From Branchiostoma floridae (lineage: Eukaryota > Chordata > Leptocardii > Amphioxiformes > Branchiostomatidae): DNA of 36,994 nucleotides. Below the pieces are notes generated by a model. The model did not search any database and had not been told where the DNA came from. It saw only the letters and a list, made by a program, of their open reading frames with translations. Made by a program: the position numbers and the translations under genes. Positions 23,560-33,003 of the stretch are shown here, in pieces (positions within the stretch are counted from its first letter, which is position 1; every line of letters starts with the position of its first letter). Where the stretch lies: positions 8,242,813-8,279,806 of the forward strand of contig NC_049986.1 in NCBI RefSeq assembly GCF_000003815.2. The letters run 5' to 3'.

Positions 23560-23670
23560 CCGCTGAGGTTGTACCTGCTGTTGGAAGAAGGACACGACGT
23601 GGCTGTTGAGTTGGAGGAGGTCGTGTGCCAGAAGCAAGACCACCACTACTACGAGTCGTCCCCTGTGTAA
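23560..23670 (+). CDS. Candidate gene 1, terminal exon 3
   Basis: After the acceptor TCTTGTTCAAACAG the frame continues in phase 0 from exon 2 for 36 codons and ends at TAA (23668-23670). The codons are strongly G/C-ending (CTG, GTG, GAG, GAC, TAC), unlike chance frames here, which supports coding. The product is PLRLYLLLEEGHDVAVELEE, a probable amphipathic helix, then VVCQKQDHHYYESSPV. With exons 1 and 2 it makes a 98-residue protein with no recognised domain. No AATAAA follows nearby. A TATAAA variant at 24064 followed by GT-rich sequence could serve as polyadenylation signal, or it could be the TATA box of the next gene. Confidence 0.55.
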   Translation, partial: PLRLYLLLEEGHDVAVELEEVVCQKQDHHYYESSPV

Positions 23671-24061
23671 TGTTCAACCAGACTTTCCGCTGCCATCATT
23701 TCCCCCTGGGAGATTCTCCACCGTGGTACGGCCTATAGAGGACCTACGTCATCACTGACTCATTCTTTTTCTGTGGGAGGACCTACCCCAGGATAGGAGC
23801 ATTCGCAGTCGGAGTGTCCAATATTTGAACCAGTCCGGAGTTTGACTCAAGAGAAACAAACCTCCTGACGTTTTCTTCAAGGATTCTTGAGTTTCGTACG
23901 GAATCTGCCTTGAACCACATGTGACGACTATAATTCCTTTCTTGAGACGTACCAAGTGGCTACCATGTGGCAGTGCCAGCTCGCATCCTTATGGATTTTC
24001 GAGTGACCCCTTGTTGCGTACAGCCACCGATATCGTGGACGCTGTGTGATTTGGGTGCATG

Positions 24062-24069
24062 ATTTATAA
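24062..24069 (+). promoter_or_regulatory. TATA-like box or variant poly(A) signal
   Basis: TTTATAAA sits about 300 bases before the ATG of the second gene and about 395 bases after the stop of gene 1. As a TATA box it would place transcription start near 24095. As a variant poly(A) signal its GT-rich downstream stretch (gtgtgtaatgttgttcg) would fit too. Sequence alone cannot decide. Confidence 0.3.
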
Positions 24070-24276
24070 AGTGTGTAATGTTGTTCGTTCTTGTTGGTTC
24101 TGGGCGTTAGTGCTTATATTACTGGAACGTGCCGCTGTGCGTTCGTTGTCATCGTGTATGCGTGTGTTTACGTTCCGGTGCAAATTATTGTAAGTAAACC
24201 ACGCAGACGGAAAATTTGACCGACACAGTTTGATGCAGAGGAGCTGGGATATCACAGCCACAGGTCGTGTTGATAG

Positions 24277-24342
24277 AGACTACACTGTGGACTACTAGTG
24301 GAGGAACGTCAGACTACACTGTGGACTACTAGTGGAGGAACG
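24277..24342 (+). repeat. 34-bp tandem duplication in 5' leader of gene 2
   Basis: AGACTACACTGTGGACTAC followed by tagtggaggaacg is repeated directly with a 34-bp period (24277 and 24311), the shared 32 bases being identical. It lies 23 bases before the predicted ATG at 24365. Confidence 0.95.
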
Positions 24343-24364
24343 ACGAACCTCGATCAATAGTGCT

Positions 24365-24424
24365 ATGTACACTCATGAGAAGTGCACAGACGGGAATGAC
24401 ATTGAACGACAGCCCACTCTGCCG
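24365..24424 (+). CDS. Candidate gene 2, first coding exon
   Basis: ATG at 24365 (G at -3, an acceptable Kozak context) opens 20 codons, MYTHEKCTDGNDIERQPTLP, directly up to a strong donor CTGCCG|GTAAGT in phase 0. The upstream 300 bases are moderately CpG-rich and would be the 5' leader. Downstream sequence turns AT-rich like an intron. I do not recognise the N-terminus. The next exon is not identified in the window. No signal peptide is visible. An alternative is that 23560-24424 is one leader exon of a longer transcript. Confidence 0.45.
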
Positions 24425-25267
24425 GTAAGTCCCATTTTGTTTATCAACATAATAATTTCACAATGTTCATCATGATCACACACACATGTACATAGAGGCT
24501 GTCTAGTGATGCTATAAACCATAATTTTGGAAATTGGAACACAGAAAGCTAAGATTAATTTTTGGCATCAACTCTGTTCTTATCACCGGAATCTGGGGGT
24601 TGCTGGTGGGGGTAACGTTTGATCCACTAGTACTGTTTACTTTATCTCAGTATCAACGGGAAGCCCCGCAAATGATGCCAAATCTAGCTTACGGGGATAA
24701 AAGCGAAGGGTTTATGTATGTGTGTCCCAAGGCCATTTTGTTTTACAAGATGATACGTAAGCAGTGTTCTATATCAAGATCCATGACATCGGTCACCAAA
24801 AGCACGTTTTAACTTAGCTGGTTTGCTTCGCATTCCGGTCATGGCTGTCAACATCTCATGCTTAATCTCAAGATTCCTTAGACGAGGGCCTTCAGACGAT
24901 TTCCGACATCCTGGCGTATTGGTATAGGCGGTGGTTAGACCAATTACTTTACGAAAAAAGAGGTGCGATATTGATTTGTACGTCATTGATTTTACGAAAG
25001 CATTTCACTTATCACAAGTTTAAATTATGCACCCTCATTTATGACCGTTGGAGATTGAGTTGTCGGTGAGTCAACAGTTACTACGGGTTTAATGGGCGAC
25101 GGGGTCTTGAGAAGTGCGTTAAAGAGTGCAAGTTCACGACCTTTCTGGTGACCCCTTTTTATGTGGCTCACTTTGAGTCCGTCAACCTGTTCACACCCTC
25201 AGCTTCAGACAGTTTGACGATCTTTGACGGTTGTCTGAAGCACCCCTTTGTTACAACCTTAGTTCTG
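24425..25267. other. Intron-like sequence after gene 2 exon 1
   Basis: Begins with the GTAAGT donor. A 92-codon open frame at 24534-24812 lacks a good acceptor and coding-like codon use. Nothing else assigned. Confidence 0.4.
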
Positions 25268-25440
25268 TCTAATCTCCAAGCTGATTATTATCCTACGGTA
25301 GCATTTAAAGATAGTATCAAAAGCTTCCAGAGGAGTGAAGCCGGCCTATGAGTGTGCTGATGACTCCCTTTGGTCAGCTATATATATACTCCTTAGCCAC
25401 TTTAATACTATCTTATGTTACTGGTACATCTGCCTGGACT
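25268..25440. mobile_element. Long-TIR MITE (ATCTCCAAGC family), diverged copy
   Basis: The left end aatctccaagctgattat...cctacggtagcat and right end ...tactatcttatgttactgg...gcctggact are inverted, diverged copies of each other and of the element at 25584-25758. The interior aggagtgaagccggcct also matches that element in reverse. TTAGTTCTG stands directly on both sides (25259-25267 and 25441-25449), a possible 9-bp target duplication, although aligning the TIRs exactly would shift it by a few bases. Confidence 0.6.
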
Positions 25441-25583
25441 TTAGTTCTGCAGGAATTTCTGCGTTTTTGACAGTGGTAAATGATGGCAATGGAAGATCTA
25501 TACGCAAGTAGAATACAGTCATTGCCCCGACACGTGTTCGATGCCATAGGGAAAATTTTTGGGTCTCCCTCTCAGTCTACGTA

Positions 25584-25758
25584 ATCTCCAAGCAGATCCT
25601 ACGGTGCCATAACATAGTATCAAAGCTGACCAAGGAGTATATCCAACCAAAGGCAGTCACACGGGCACTGGATACATGTATACACACTCCTAGGCCGGCT
25701 TCACTCCTCTCCCAGCTTTTGATACTAGCTTATGCTACCGTAGGATCTGCTTGGAGAT
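25584..25758. mobile_element. Long-TIR MITE (ATCTCCAAGCAGATC family), better copy
   Basis: ATCTCCAAGCAGATCCTACG at the left is mirrored at the right by its reverse complement, and similarity continues inward for about 45 bases (cataacatagtatcaaagctg against the reverse of cagcttttgatactagcttatg). Length 175 bp, non-coding. Target duplication unclear (agtctacg and agtccgcg at 6 of 8). Long TIRs with 8-9 bp duplications would fit hAT- or Mutator-like families. Confidence 0.75.
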
Positions 25759-26910
25759 GAAGTCCGCGTGCCAGTTTGCTAGCTGGCCAACACATGGCCG
25801 AAAAACGCCAAGCCGACCCGGGGGTGTAAACGATTCCTGACATTGATGACGATTGATTCACCCACTGAGCGGCCCGGTAAGAAAAACCTGGGCAAACTAA
25901 TTGGTGGGTGTACTGGAGTGTAGCTGTCAAAACCTTGCCAGACAAATAAAACTACTACAATAGTGATCGTCTTTTTTGTGTGTGGTCACATTCGACGAAG
26001 ATCGTTGTACGATGTCGATGTCGTAGAGTTTCCACATAGGCTGTGACGAAACCGATCACCGACAATTGCTCTTAGACAGCATTTTCGGTAACAAGACATC
26101 TGAATTTCGTAAGACACATGTATAACCATCCCAAGAATGTTTGCGATTGTACAAAGATTGTACCACGAATTTGACCGAGCCCCGAATCTAACATAAAGCA
26201 TTTATCAACAACAGTTAAAATAAAAACACGATAGCAACACAGTTGTTCGATACAGTTGTTTACCAATGGTAAAAGATAACCAGGTGAAAATAACGTATAG
26301 AAATTATTCTAGGCACAAAAACGTTATTGGGTCCATGTTGATTTATGGATATGTACATAAGATAACGAGTCAAGGCACAAATTCATGGCTATATTTATCG
26401 ATTGGATATTCTATCTGTATTTTCTATTTGATGTTACTTTGTTTTAATGGTAATAGTTATTGCAATCTTGTATAACTATTTAAACATATGCACATGCACT
26501 CTCTAATATCTAAGAATCAGCGGCTCTTTGGTTACACTTCTAGTGCTTCTGGTGGCTCCTGACATTACTTGACATCGATTGAGTTAATTATACATCTGCG
26601 ACATGCTCTAGTACACGTTATATAAACAAGTGTTTGCGACGCTTCCTTCCCAACCAGACAACCGCAGTAGACAGTACTGTTGTTTCAACTGCAAGCTATC
26701 TTGTGTCAGATCCTTAATATGGGGCAACGTTGCGTTTTCTGGGCGCACGTACCCCCGTATCGAACGGGTTCCTCTTGGGCCGCTAATCGTTCTTCGTTAG
26801 TCAACACATACCAATGGAGGCATTTAGCCATTTGGCAGCCAGGCCTCTCGAGGGAGTTTCTCAGGGGGTTTCTCGTCTGCATGCTCACTTGTAGCAAGAC
26901 GTCCATGGAC
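25759..26910. other. Non-coding stretch
   Basis: A canonical AATAAA occurs in acaaataaaactac near 25946 but has no associated gene. An ORF at 26680-26916 (78 codons) has no splice or start support. Very AT-rich between 26200 and 26480. Confidence 0.4.
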
Positions 26911-26913
26911 CAT

Positions 26914-27080
26914 TAGCCTGGGTGCCATCCTATTTTATAGTTCCCCGGAGCTGTCATACGCGCTCTCTCATTTTTATTTTGTGTGTCAGTAGTATCTACC
27001 TTTTGCCAGTTTTGGGAAAAAGTCTGGCAGCGATTAGAAATATTTAGCCTGGGTATCATCCGATTTCTACGGGGGCTCCT
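26914..27080 (+). repeat. Two direct copies of a TAGCCTGGGT repeat end
   Basis: tagcctgggtgccatcctattt at 26914 and tagcctgggtatcatccgattt at 27045 are direct copies 131 bp apart. Both share the TAGCCTGG start with the inverted-repeat elements at 12463 and 27510. Confidence 0.6.
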
Positions 27081-27509
27081 TGCACTCACTGCCCTTTTGC
27101 TAAGAAATATTAGTAGAGACTAGCTGCAAACCTTATCATAGAAGTTTGGAAACTTGACTTCGGTTATTGTGTACAGATCATACTGGAAAAATTGTACTTC
27201 GGACTGCACTTCACTGGTAAAACCGGATGTACTACTACAACTACTACTTCGGTTATTAAATCATATTTTAAATCATATTCGTCATATAAATCACTACTTC
27301 GGTAATTAAATCATACTTTATGACACCCAGCATTCTAGTGGTATGCAATACATTGAAATTGATGGAGAGAGAACGGAAATATGATCAACCAAAGTTGGAC
27401 TTACAATTTGTAACATTGCGGCAGGCTATCATCTCAACATGCCATTTCCCAAATTGCTCGTATTTTTCAGCAACCCATGGAGTCTTTGTAGAGACTGCAT
27501 GGACCCAAT

Positions 27510-27620
27510 GTAGCCTGGTATACAAACCTATGATAAACTGCAGAGTCAAACTGCGTCTTCTCATGTGTAGAGACTTGGCAGCTATATGATAGTTTTGGGT
27601 ACTTTTGGATACCAGGCTAC
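27510..27620. mobile_element. TAGCCTGG MITE (second inverted-repeat copy)
   Basis: GTAGCCTGGTAT at 27510-27521 and ATACCAGGCTAC at 27609-27620 are perfect 12-bp inverted repeats around 111 bp. The ends match the nested element at 12463-12544, but the interior differs. No target duplication is evident. Confidence 0.6.
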
Positions 27621-28199
27621 GTATGCTCAGCGTAGGGAAATTGCCGATAGTGATGACAATATGCAATCACTAAAAATGATCAAAGCAAAGATGTCTTGTT
27701 TCATGTGCTTCTAATTCTTTGAGTGTCATCCTAGGCTATAGTGGTCTGTATATACCACATTCCGAAGTAACCAGAGGGTTGTCAAGTATCTAGCCTGAAA
27801 ATTAGGGATACCATCTTGTGTGTCTGATACGACATCTACAGGGAGAACTAGCTAATCAGAAAATATTTCGAGTTCGGAAGATAGACTGTATCTTGGAAGC
27901 AAAAGCAGACAATAAATATTTGCTATGTAATATTCTCGTTTCGCAACATGGTAGTTCATTCTGCGGTGTTTCATAAGGTTAGCGACCGATGTCAACAGTT
28001 TGCTGGAGCAGCATCCCTAGACATGTTGTAGTCTCTACCAGACTCCGGCCTAGCCTGGGCGAATAGTATTAGTAATCAAAAGGGGACATTGGAATAAAAG
28101 CTTTAATAGTAGGAGTGATCTAACCGGCAGGCGTGCTATCTGGATAGACTGCAAAAGAGTTAAAGTTCGTTTGGTCAAATTCTTCTCTTTTTCGTCCAG

Positions 28200-28588
28200 C
28201 TGACACGTCTGCTTGGAGACTAGACATGTTGACCTCCTGCCCGTGGATAGATACCATGTATGTATTAGACACCAGGCCTACGGCATCCTCTGTACCGGCT
28301 TATCTTGTTATGGTACCGCCTTGTGTCCCTGGCAGGTTCCGATATGTATGCTTGTGGTTTGGCACAGGACAGGGATCTCTCCATGTATCTATCACATCCC
28401 CAAAGGAAGTGAGGTCACCGATACGGAACTGCTCTGACAAAATAGTAAGAAAGGCACAGAGACATCCCCATCCAGCGGATGGATGGTATGGCCTGTCCGA
28501 TGTGACAGCTCGTGGAAAGGTGGATTCCCCAATTCCGTCCCTCCTGCTGTCAGGGAATCTGTACCAGATGGACAAGAGTGCCTCTTGA
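28200..28588 (+). CDS. Possible exon: extracellular domain-like, weakly MAM-like
   Basis: A strong acceptor, TTCTCTTTTTCGTCCAG|CT, leads in phase 1 into 128 open codons before TGA. The central piece GRFRYVCLWFGTGQGSLHVS recalls the core beta strands of MAM domains (CLxFWYxMxGxGxGxLxV). The start DTSAWRLDMLTSCPW has the Trp and Cys expected of an extracellular fold. After about codon 80 coding quality falls, and a donor-like ATA|GTAAGA at 28443 may end the exon there. The match is by eye only, and conserved MAM cysteines are not all present. It could be a pseudogene. Confidence 0.35.
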
Positions 28589-29880
28589 ATGTAGCATGTC
28601 AACCCTATACTATACAACCTAAACTTAAGTATGGGGGAAAATCATAATGCCCTGGGAAGAATGTTGGACGACAATTTTTTTTCACCTTCCAGATATCAGA
28701 GGAGAATGAAATGTTCAGAACAAACTGAGCCTAGCACATACAATACGAAAATCAATTAAAAAAAGGTCAAATTAGTGTCAAAAACCAAACATTCAGCCTT
28801 CCAAACTGTAATTTTTACCAAATTTCAGTATGGGTCTGCCCTCCCGAGCTCAAGTACTTCCATTTTGTTATCTTTGCTAGAAACCAGAAACAACGGACTT
28901 TTCCCGAGGGATCAAGCACACAGTATCACACTGTTCGCCCTTGTCGGCATATATGCACACAATGTTTACACGAATCTTAAGCTTGTTAAATTCATGGTTC
29001 GGCATCTTTGCGCCAGACTCGTTTGTTACGTAACACTGTAGAGTTTGTTTTTTGTGGTTCAATTAGTTTATGTGATGCGCAAGTCCAGTAGGAATTCCTG
29101 GGAAGTTCAATCACTGTAGTGCTATAGGACATGTGTCCTTTTTCAGTTCCGCCGTGCTTTGCTATAACAAGTCGTGTTGAACCCACCTTTGCGCAAGGAG
29201 TTTGACCCTACATTCCCTTTACCCCAACACCAGGTGCAGATAAAGGGAGACATTTACACTCCCTCCCATTTCGTCTAGTGTCACATATTGGGTCTCCTGG
29301 GTACGAAAGTTCAAGAGTAACTGTTAAGCATTGCACATAAATTTGTGACTGTAGTTTTAGGTCAAAAAACGTATAAGGAAGACGATGATGGTGCCGGCAA
29401 CGATTGCTTTGATGAGGGCAAATGCCTGCATAGCCTGAATGCCAGACTGTTTCCAAGGCCTGAGTAGCTGTAGGCTCGGTAAACAGACTGCCTTCACGGG
29501 CCATTTTCTGAGGAAATGCTTTAAATGTACGTGGTAGAGCAATTTCTAAAACATTACATTCCTGTATTTCCTTTATTTTTCAAAATATTATCAATATCCG
29601 TATCAATTTATAATTATATGACAATTATTCGAAAATGTTACAAATATCGTGAAAAAGCCATGTGGTGTCTTCGAATGGACTTGGAGGACGGCTTTCGAAA
29701 ATTCATACAAAATAAAACAGCATTGGTTGACTTTTACACAACAGGTCTTCAACGATTACTTTGGCAGTAGACAAAATGTTCATGTTTTTATCATGCTTAG
29801 CTGTGCAAGTGTATGATCCTTTGGTGATATCAAAGCGTCCGGAAGACCCAATCAGCCTTTTAAAAGTCATATAATGTTAA

Positions 29881-30192
29881 TTCGTCAGTTTCACACACTC
29901 CTTTTCCCCCTGTTTGCATGATGGTGTTAACCTTGACTGTACTAACGAGACACCTGCTCCTAACTACACATTCATCCGTAATGAGCACAGCCAACCCTTC
30001 AATGTACGTTCGGTCATGTGTAACGGCAAGGGCAATGACGTATTGTTGGAGTTATGTACCTTCAATGGATCCACTTGGCAAAGTGTATTTCTGTTGCCTG
30101 GGCTACCTGTCTTGGGATCGTCACATGGGAGGGGGTACATTAGGAGTGACGTCATAGTTGCCCTATACGTTGATGACCACACTGTGAGCTGG
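29881..30192 (+). CDS. Possible exon or pseudogene: unrecognised Cys-containing frame
   Basis: The frame is open from after TAA at 29880 to TGA at 30190-30192. It codes DCTNETPAPNYTFIRNEHSQ, then CNGKGNDVLLELCTFNGSTW and ends GYIRSDVIVALYVDDHTVSW. Codons (AAC, TTC, TAC, GAG, GGC) look coding. Two N-glycosylation-type motifs (NET, NYT) and paired cysteines would suit a secreted protein. The WQSV-FLLPG and GRGY-DVIVAL pieces faintly recall the second half of a MAM domain. No acceptor is obvious. A weak donor AGGA|GTGACG at 30146 would join in phase to the exon at 30449. Could be decayed. Confidence 0.3.
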
Positions 30193-30579
30193 TGACGTCA
30201 GAGCTCGGACCACCCGCCGTGGACTAGGAGAGACACTTTCTGATACCTTTTGAAAATGCTCTCATTCACAGTCAAATTGTTCCAGTGGCCACCTGGTCTA
30301 ACCTAACCTTGAAGAAATTTGGGTGTGGGTGTACGATTATTTCAAACGTATCGGGGTGGGTGGGGGTTTGAAACGAGCTATTCTGGTCTCTTTAAAAGCT
30401 TTTAAAAGCACGTGAAACTTGTGTTTGTTGTCATAGACATATTTACAGGCGACCGGAAGCCACAGCACCTGCCTGAATATGTTGCAAACGTGACAAGGGA
30501 CTATGTCATCGATTCAAAAATCTCATGGAACGATGCAGCCTTTAGTTCTCCTTTGACCACTTGAAAGTATCTGACGTCA
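30147..30579. promoter_or_regulatory. Cluster of three full CRE palindromes
   Basis: The 8-mer TGACGTCA, the full CREB/ATF consensus, occurs at 30147-30154, 30193-30200 and 30572-30579. Two further copies lie at 6094-6101 and 35747-35754. The flanks differ, so they are not copies of one repeat. The first two overlap a coding-like frame. Function as enhancer is inferred. Confidence 0.4.
30449..30564 (+). CDS. Possible terminal exon
   Basis: Acceptor GACATATTTACAG|GC leads in phase 1 to 37 codons ending at TGA: DRKPQHLPEYVANVTRDYV followed by IDSKISWNDAAFSSPLTT. The phase equals that of the possible exons at 28200 and 32182, and matches a weak donor at 30146. No recognised domain. No AATAAA nearby. 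Confidence 0.3.
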
Positions 30580-30829
30580 GATTCGGCATCTACAGAGAAT
30601 CTTAAAGTTATGATAACTTGAAGTATGGAAGAATGTTTTCTTAGAACGATTATGTATAGGCACTTGCCTGGCCGTCATCTAAGCCTCTAGTGTCTGTACA
30701 TAAATTGAAATTTTACTTAAAGTTGATTGGACTAGCGCTGTACTGAACTTAGATCTAGTATAGGTGAAGAAAAATATAGTTTGTCAACTTTTCTATAGCC
30801 ACGATAGATCACGAAATACTAGTAGTACT

Positions 30830-31069
30830 CTAGTGGTTCACAGCTACCAAGTGCCTCTGAACCCTGAGGTGGCGAAGAGCTTGGAGACCACTTTCAGTGA
30901 TGTCTCTGATAATACTGTCCGGGAGCCCGTTCCAGGTACTGTAGTAAGTGCGAATGAATGTCCTGCCAGTTGACCGTGGTCTTGAGACGGGTTTAGTGAG
31001 AGTATGTTTAGGGCTTAAAGGCATAGCTTTACTGGTGCGTGTTGTCCTCTTCGTAATAAGGGCTTTATC
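30830..31069 (-). mobile_element. Non-LTR retrotransposon relic (reverse transcriptase C-terminus)
   Basis: On the minus strand an 80-codon open frame contains RSTGRTFIRTYYSTWNGLPD followed by SIIRD and a Leu-rich tail. The pattern R-S-x-x-x-x-F-x-x-x-x-x-x-x-W-N-x-L-P is typical of the C-terminal end of CR1/RTE/Jockey-type reverse transcriptase ORFs. Upstream catalytic domains are absent and a stop precedes the frame at 31070-31072, so it is a short truncated relic. No poly(A) tail or target duplication was found. Confidence 0.65.
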
Positions 31070-31072
31070 TTA

Positions 31073-32181
31073 ATTCACGTCTGGTGGACACTTGACGATT
31101 ATGAAATATTCTTCATTGACACGTCGAGAGAAAGAAAGTTATCAAGGGTAGCAAAGTTAAACCTGCCCGGATCAAATGTTGGACACATACACTGGTCGGA
31201 GTTGACCCAAAGTTTCCAATGTCCTCGTTATTTATAAACCTTGGGAGACCTTTTAGCATTTGCGGCGCAAATCAAACGTTAAGGGCAGGCACTTTTAAAC
31301 AATCAACCCTGCCACGCGCGGAAGTGCCCTGCTGGTTTTTAATACGATGCATTTTATACTCCAGCATTGATGTCAACCAGAGGAAGGTATATCACATTGC
31401 CAAGTAAGCACACATACACCGCCATTGACAAACAGGTGGGAGGGCGCCGATCCAAAAGAGAGAGTAGCGACAATTACACACTTGGCTACCTCTACTATCC
31501 CTTTGCAACAGATTTGTCAAGCGATACTTTTTGACAACAATCCTGCGTGAACATGACAGGACCTGGCCGACCGCACTCCCTCGAGACTAACTGGAGTTGT
31601 TGGCCACTTCCCAATGGTACGACCTGTTTTTGTAAGGCGTGCTCGAATTGACCAAACTCGTCCCCTCTGTCAAGCTGCCCAAATAAACGTATCCTATAGT
31701 GACGATGTCAGGGGGCACATGTTGTTTTTAGATCTGTAATAAAGATGTTCTGCCTGCTCTCAAGCTGCGGATCTTTGCGGTAAGCCCGAAGGATCAGAGT
31801 GGAAGGCACGTTTAATACCAAAGTCCTGTGGCTCTGTCACGATATCTATCCCGGTATCTTTCCTATAGTTTGAACACATGGTGTCCCACTTGTGCTGAGT
31901 AGGTCCTTGACTACCAGGAACTAAAAGATACCATCAATGCCAGCACGCACAGATGACTTGGCTGTATAACGTTTACCATCACTTTATGTGACCTTTATGT
32001 GCAATGTACATTTTATGTTCGTTGCGCGCTGACGTTTTTACATTCGCTAGGAATTATGATGTGACCAAAGACAACGTTCCGTTGCCGTTTTGGGTGGTGT
32101 AAGCTAAAGATATCGTGTGTACGTGATGATTCAATGTTGACCTGGACGGTAGGTGGATTAACCAATGCCTAATCTGCACAG
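31073..32181. other. Non-coding stretch
   Basis: No clear gene or repeat. AATAAA-type hexamers occur at about 31682 (aaataaacg) and 31738 (taataaag) with no gene assigned to them. A possible acceptor (ctaatctgcacag) closes the stretch at 32181. Confidence 0.4.
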
Positions 32182-32387
32182 TGGACGTTGCTATCCACCC
32201 GAATTGGACAGATCACACGGGTGCCACCGCTATGGGAGAAGGCTATACCCTAGGGCTGGATAATATTTGCATGACCCCAATATGTTGTAGTTTTTCTACT
32301 CCAAACATCAATAGGGCTGACATGTATATATTTCTCAAGGGAGGAGAACACAAGATCCACACGCCCAGAAAACCCCCTGTGGAGTAA
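32182..32387 (+). CDS. Possible exon: jelly-roll-end-like frame
   Basis: After the acceptor CCTAATCTGCACAG the frame opens in phase 1 for 67 codons to TAA: DVAIHPNWTDHTGATAMGEG, then YTLGLDNICMTPICC. The G-x-x-x-x-x-L-D-N-I ending resembles the last strand of MAM or related jelly-roll extracellular domains (ALDDI). It shares its phase with the possible exons at 28200 and 30449. No in-frame donor of quality is visible, so it would be a terminal exon or a relic. Family assignment is tentative. Confidence 0.3.
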
Positions 32388-32689
32388 CAGCAGATAAAAT
32401 GGAACAGCCCAGGCTTACGGACTACGTAGAATGGCGAATCCTCACCCTTGTGCTAGATCGTCTTTCATGTGTTTGGGTAGTTTCCTAAGCACTTACACCA
32501 TCAGATTTACGTGTGGCAGGTTTAGTGGGGTCCAACTGAAGTTCCTGACGAAGACCAGCTATAGCATCCGTGGGCTCTGTGCTTCATGAAAGGAACTGAT
32601 GAAACGTGACGCCAAATCTCAATGTCACGCGCCCAGCCCACACACACCTCACCATGTAACTCCACCCCACCCCCTTTCCTCACTCACTA

Positions 32690-33003
32690 CGTCATGTGAT
32701 GGGGGGAAGGACGGCTTACGGATACCTTGTTCGTCGACCGCGAACTTGTTTGTTAATGCAGTCGGCATCATTCTGCCATTGGGAGGGGAACAGAGGAGGT
32801 ATTGTTCCGGCGTAAGGAAGGGTCGTGGCAATGGTATCCGACGACTGAAGTTTCTGGCGGCCTGTACCTATAGACCTAGAAGCGCGGTTGATGTGTGTGC
32901 TGCGCCGCACGTCAAAGACTGTGTGTGTGCTATACGCGGTGGGAGCACCTTGCGAACAGTGTCATAGCCGAAACGGCCGTCGGAGATCGAGACAGGCAAA
33001 GAT
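32690..33003 (+). promoter_or_regulatory. CpG-rich promoter and non-coding first exon with strong donor
   Basis: CpG is frequent (13 CpGs counted in 32881-33000) in an otherwise CpG-poor window. The patch ends at a consensus donor, GCAAAGAT|GTAAGT, at 33003/33004, after which the sequence becomes AT-rich and intron-like. This fits a TATA-less first exon of a plus-strand gene running out of the window, or an alternative promoter of gene 2. The exon ends in AT, so a following exon starting with G would create a split ATG. A 122-codon frame across the area (32599-32967) is probably a GC-driven chance frame. Confidence 0.45.

Noticed and set aside
30158-30189. Copia-type reverse transcriptase motif (ALYVDD)
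   Set aside because: Only the few residues around YVDD match. The preceding sequence lacks any reverse transcriptase motif, so the likeness is taken as chance.
32599-32967. 122-codon plus-strand ORF
   Set aside because: It sits in a GC/CpG-rich promoter-like patch where stops are rare. Low-complexity Pro/His start and no splice or start support.
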